NCBI GenBank assembly: GCA_964541075.1
Contig: CAZIPZ010000101.1
Coordinates: 1 to 13,929, forward strand
Source: CAZIPZ01 sp964541075
GTDB taxonomy: Bacteria > Acidobacteriota > Terriglobia > 20CM-2-55-15
DNA length: 13,929 bases
Reading direction: 5' to 3'
Positions 13,739 through 13,929 of this stretch are shown here, one piece after another. How positions within the stretch are numbered: the first letter of the stretch is position 1; each line of letters starts with the position of its first letter. The notes under the pieces are model-generated. The model did not search any database, was not told the DNA's origin, and saw nothing but the letters and a program-made list of their open reading frames with translations. A program made the translations under genes and the position numbers.

Positions 13739-13929
13739 ATGCGCATACCTATTGTGCCCTTTATCGTTGCCGTGGTTCTGCTTGGCGGCGCGGTGTACAT
13801 CTTCACGTCGATCAATCCGCCCAGAAAGGTCATGGACGCTCCCCGCTTGACGCGTCTGGCGGATATTGAGGGGATTGAAACCGAAGTGGCCATTTCACCC
13901 TCGGGCGACCGGTATGCCGTGATTGCCTC
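13739..13929 (+). CDS. Membrane-anchored WD40/TolB-like beta-propeller protein (3' partial)
   Basis: An open frame begins at ATG 13739 and runs off the window end (63 codons plus 2 bases). It encodes MRIPIVPFIVAVVLLGGAVY, an N-terminal signal anchor at about residues 5-24, then a linker and EVAISPSGDRYAVIA, the opening strand pattern of a PD40/TolB-type beta-propeller repeat (SPxGDRxA). The product is probably exported and held at the inner membrane with the propeller in the periplasm. The gene is 27 bases after the ArsR-like stop, so the two may share a transcript. The family call is tentative because only the first repeat is visible, but coding is well supported by composition and position. 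Confidence 0.65.
   Translation, partial: MRIPIVPFIVAVVLLGGAVYIFTSINPPRKVMDAPRLTRLADIEGIETEVAISPSGDRYAVIA

Noticed and set aside
1..13929. CRISPR array, transposase, prophage or defence system
   Set aside because: No regularly spaced repeats, no recombinase, transposase or nuclease-effector genes; the genes are ordinary chromosomal families.

Overview
The window is about 13.9 kb of ordinary bacterial chromosome with mid-range base composition. It carries twelve protein genes; the first and last are cut by the window edges. Two runs of exactly 10 N (3492-3501 and 8660-8669) look like scaffold-gap placeholders, which suggests a draft or metagenome-assembled genome. The gene mix is a sigma-54 response regulator, Yip1 protein, YtxH/DUF948 pair, CHASE2 cyclase with FecR, DUF5777 barrel with a CxxCH domain, and WD40-like protein. 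From general experience this resembles Acidobacteriota or a similar environmental diderm phylum. That is inference: there is no rRNA or other phylogenetic marker here.

Layout. 2-1291 (+) is an NtrC-type regulator whose N-terminus lies outside the window. It converges on a Yip1-family membrane protein (1328-2032, -). Divergent from that is a secreted M23 peptidase (2075-3136, +). It converges on a minus-strand operon read YtxH (4667-4335), DUF948 (4312-3830), LON substrate-binding protein (3814-3144, broken by an N gap). That operon diverges from uvrC (4813-6666, +), and each side of the divergent region has a good extended -10 element.

Between uvrC and the next gene lie 359 bases (6667-7025) without a credible gene but dense in nested inverted repeats: a tight three-way junction and two long hairpins. 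This is the best candidate for something undescribed. A promoter-like element at its 3' end precedes a two-gene signalling unit: a CHASE2-class III nucleotide cyclase (7026-9344) and a secreted double-FecR protein with a Gly/Ala-rich tail (9374-10726).

On the minus strand, a secreted protein fuses a CxxCH domain to a DUF5777 beta-barrel (12042-10750), preceded by a 3-methyladenine DNA glycosylase (12700-12107) and a 69-residue zinc-ribbon-like protein (13059-12850). After a 352-base intergenic region come an ArsR-like regulator (13412-13711) and the start of a membrane-anchored WD40/TolB-like protein (13739 onward, +).

Functionally the window holds two DNA-repair genes (uvrC, mpg), several envelope proteins and two signalling units. 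No CRISPR array, transposase, rRNA or tRNA was seen. Several gene starts are better placed inside the longest open frame than at its edge (DUF948, YtxH, uvrC, DUF5777, zinc ribbon, ArsR), judged by Shine-Dalgarno sites, promoter position or signal peptides.
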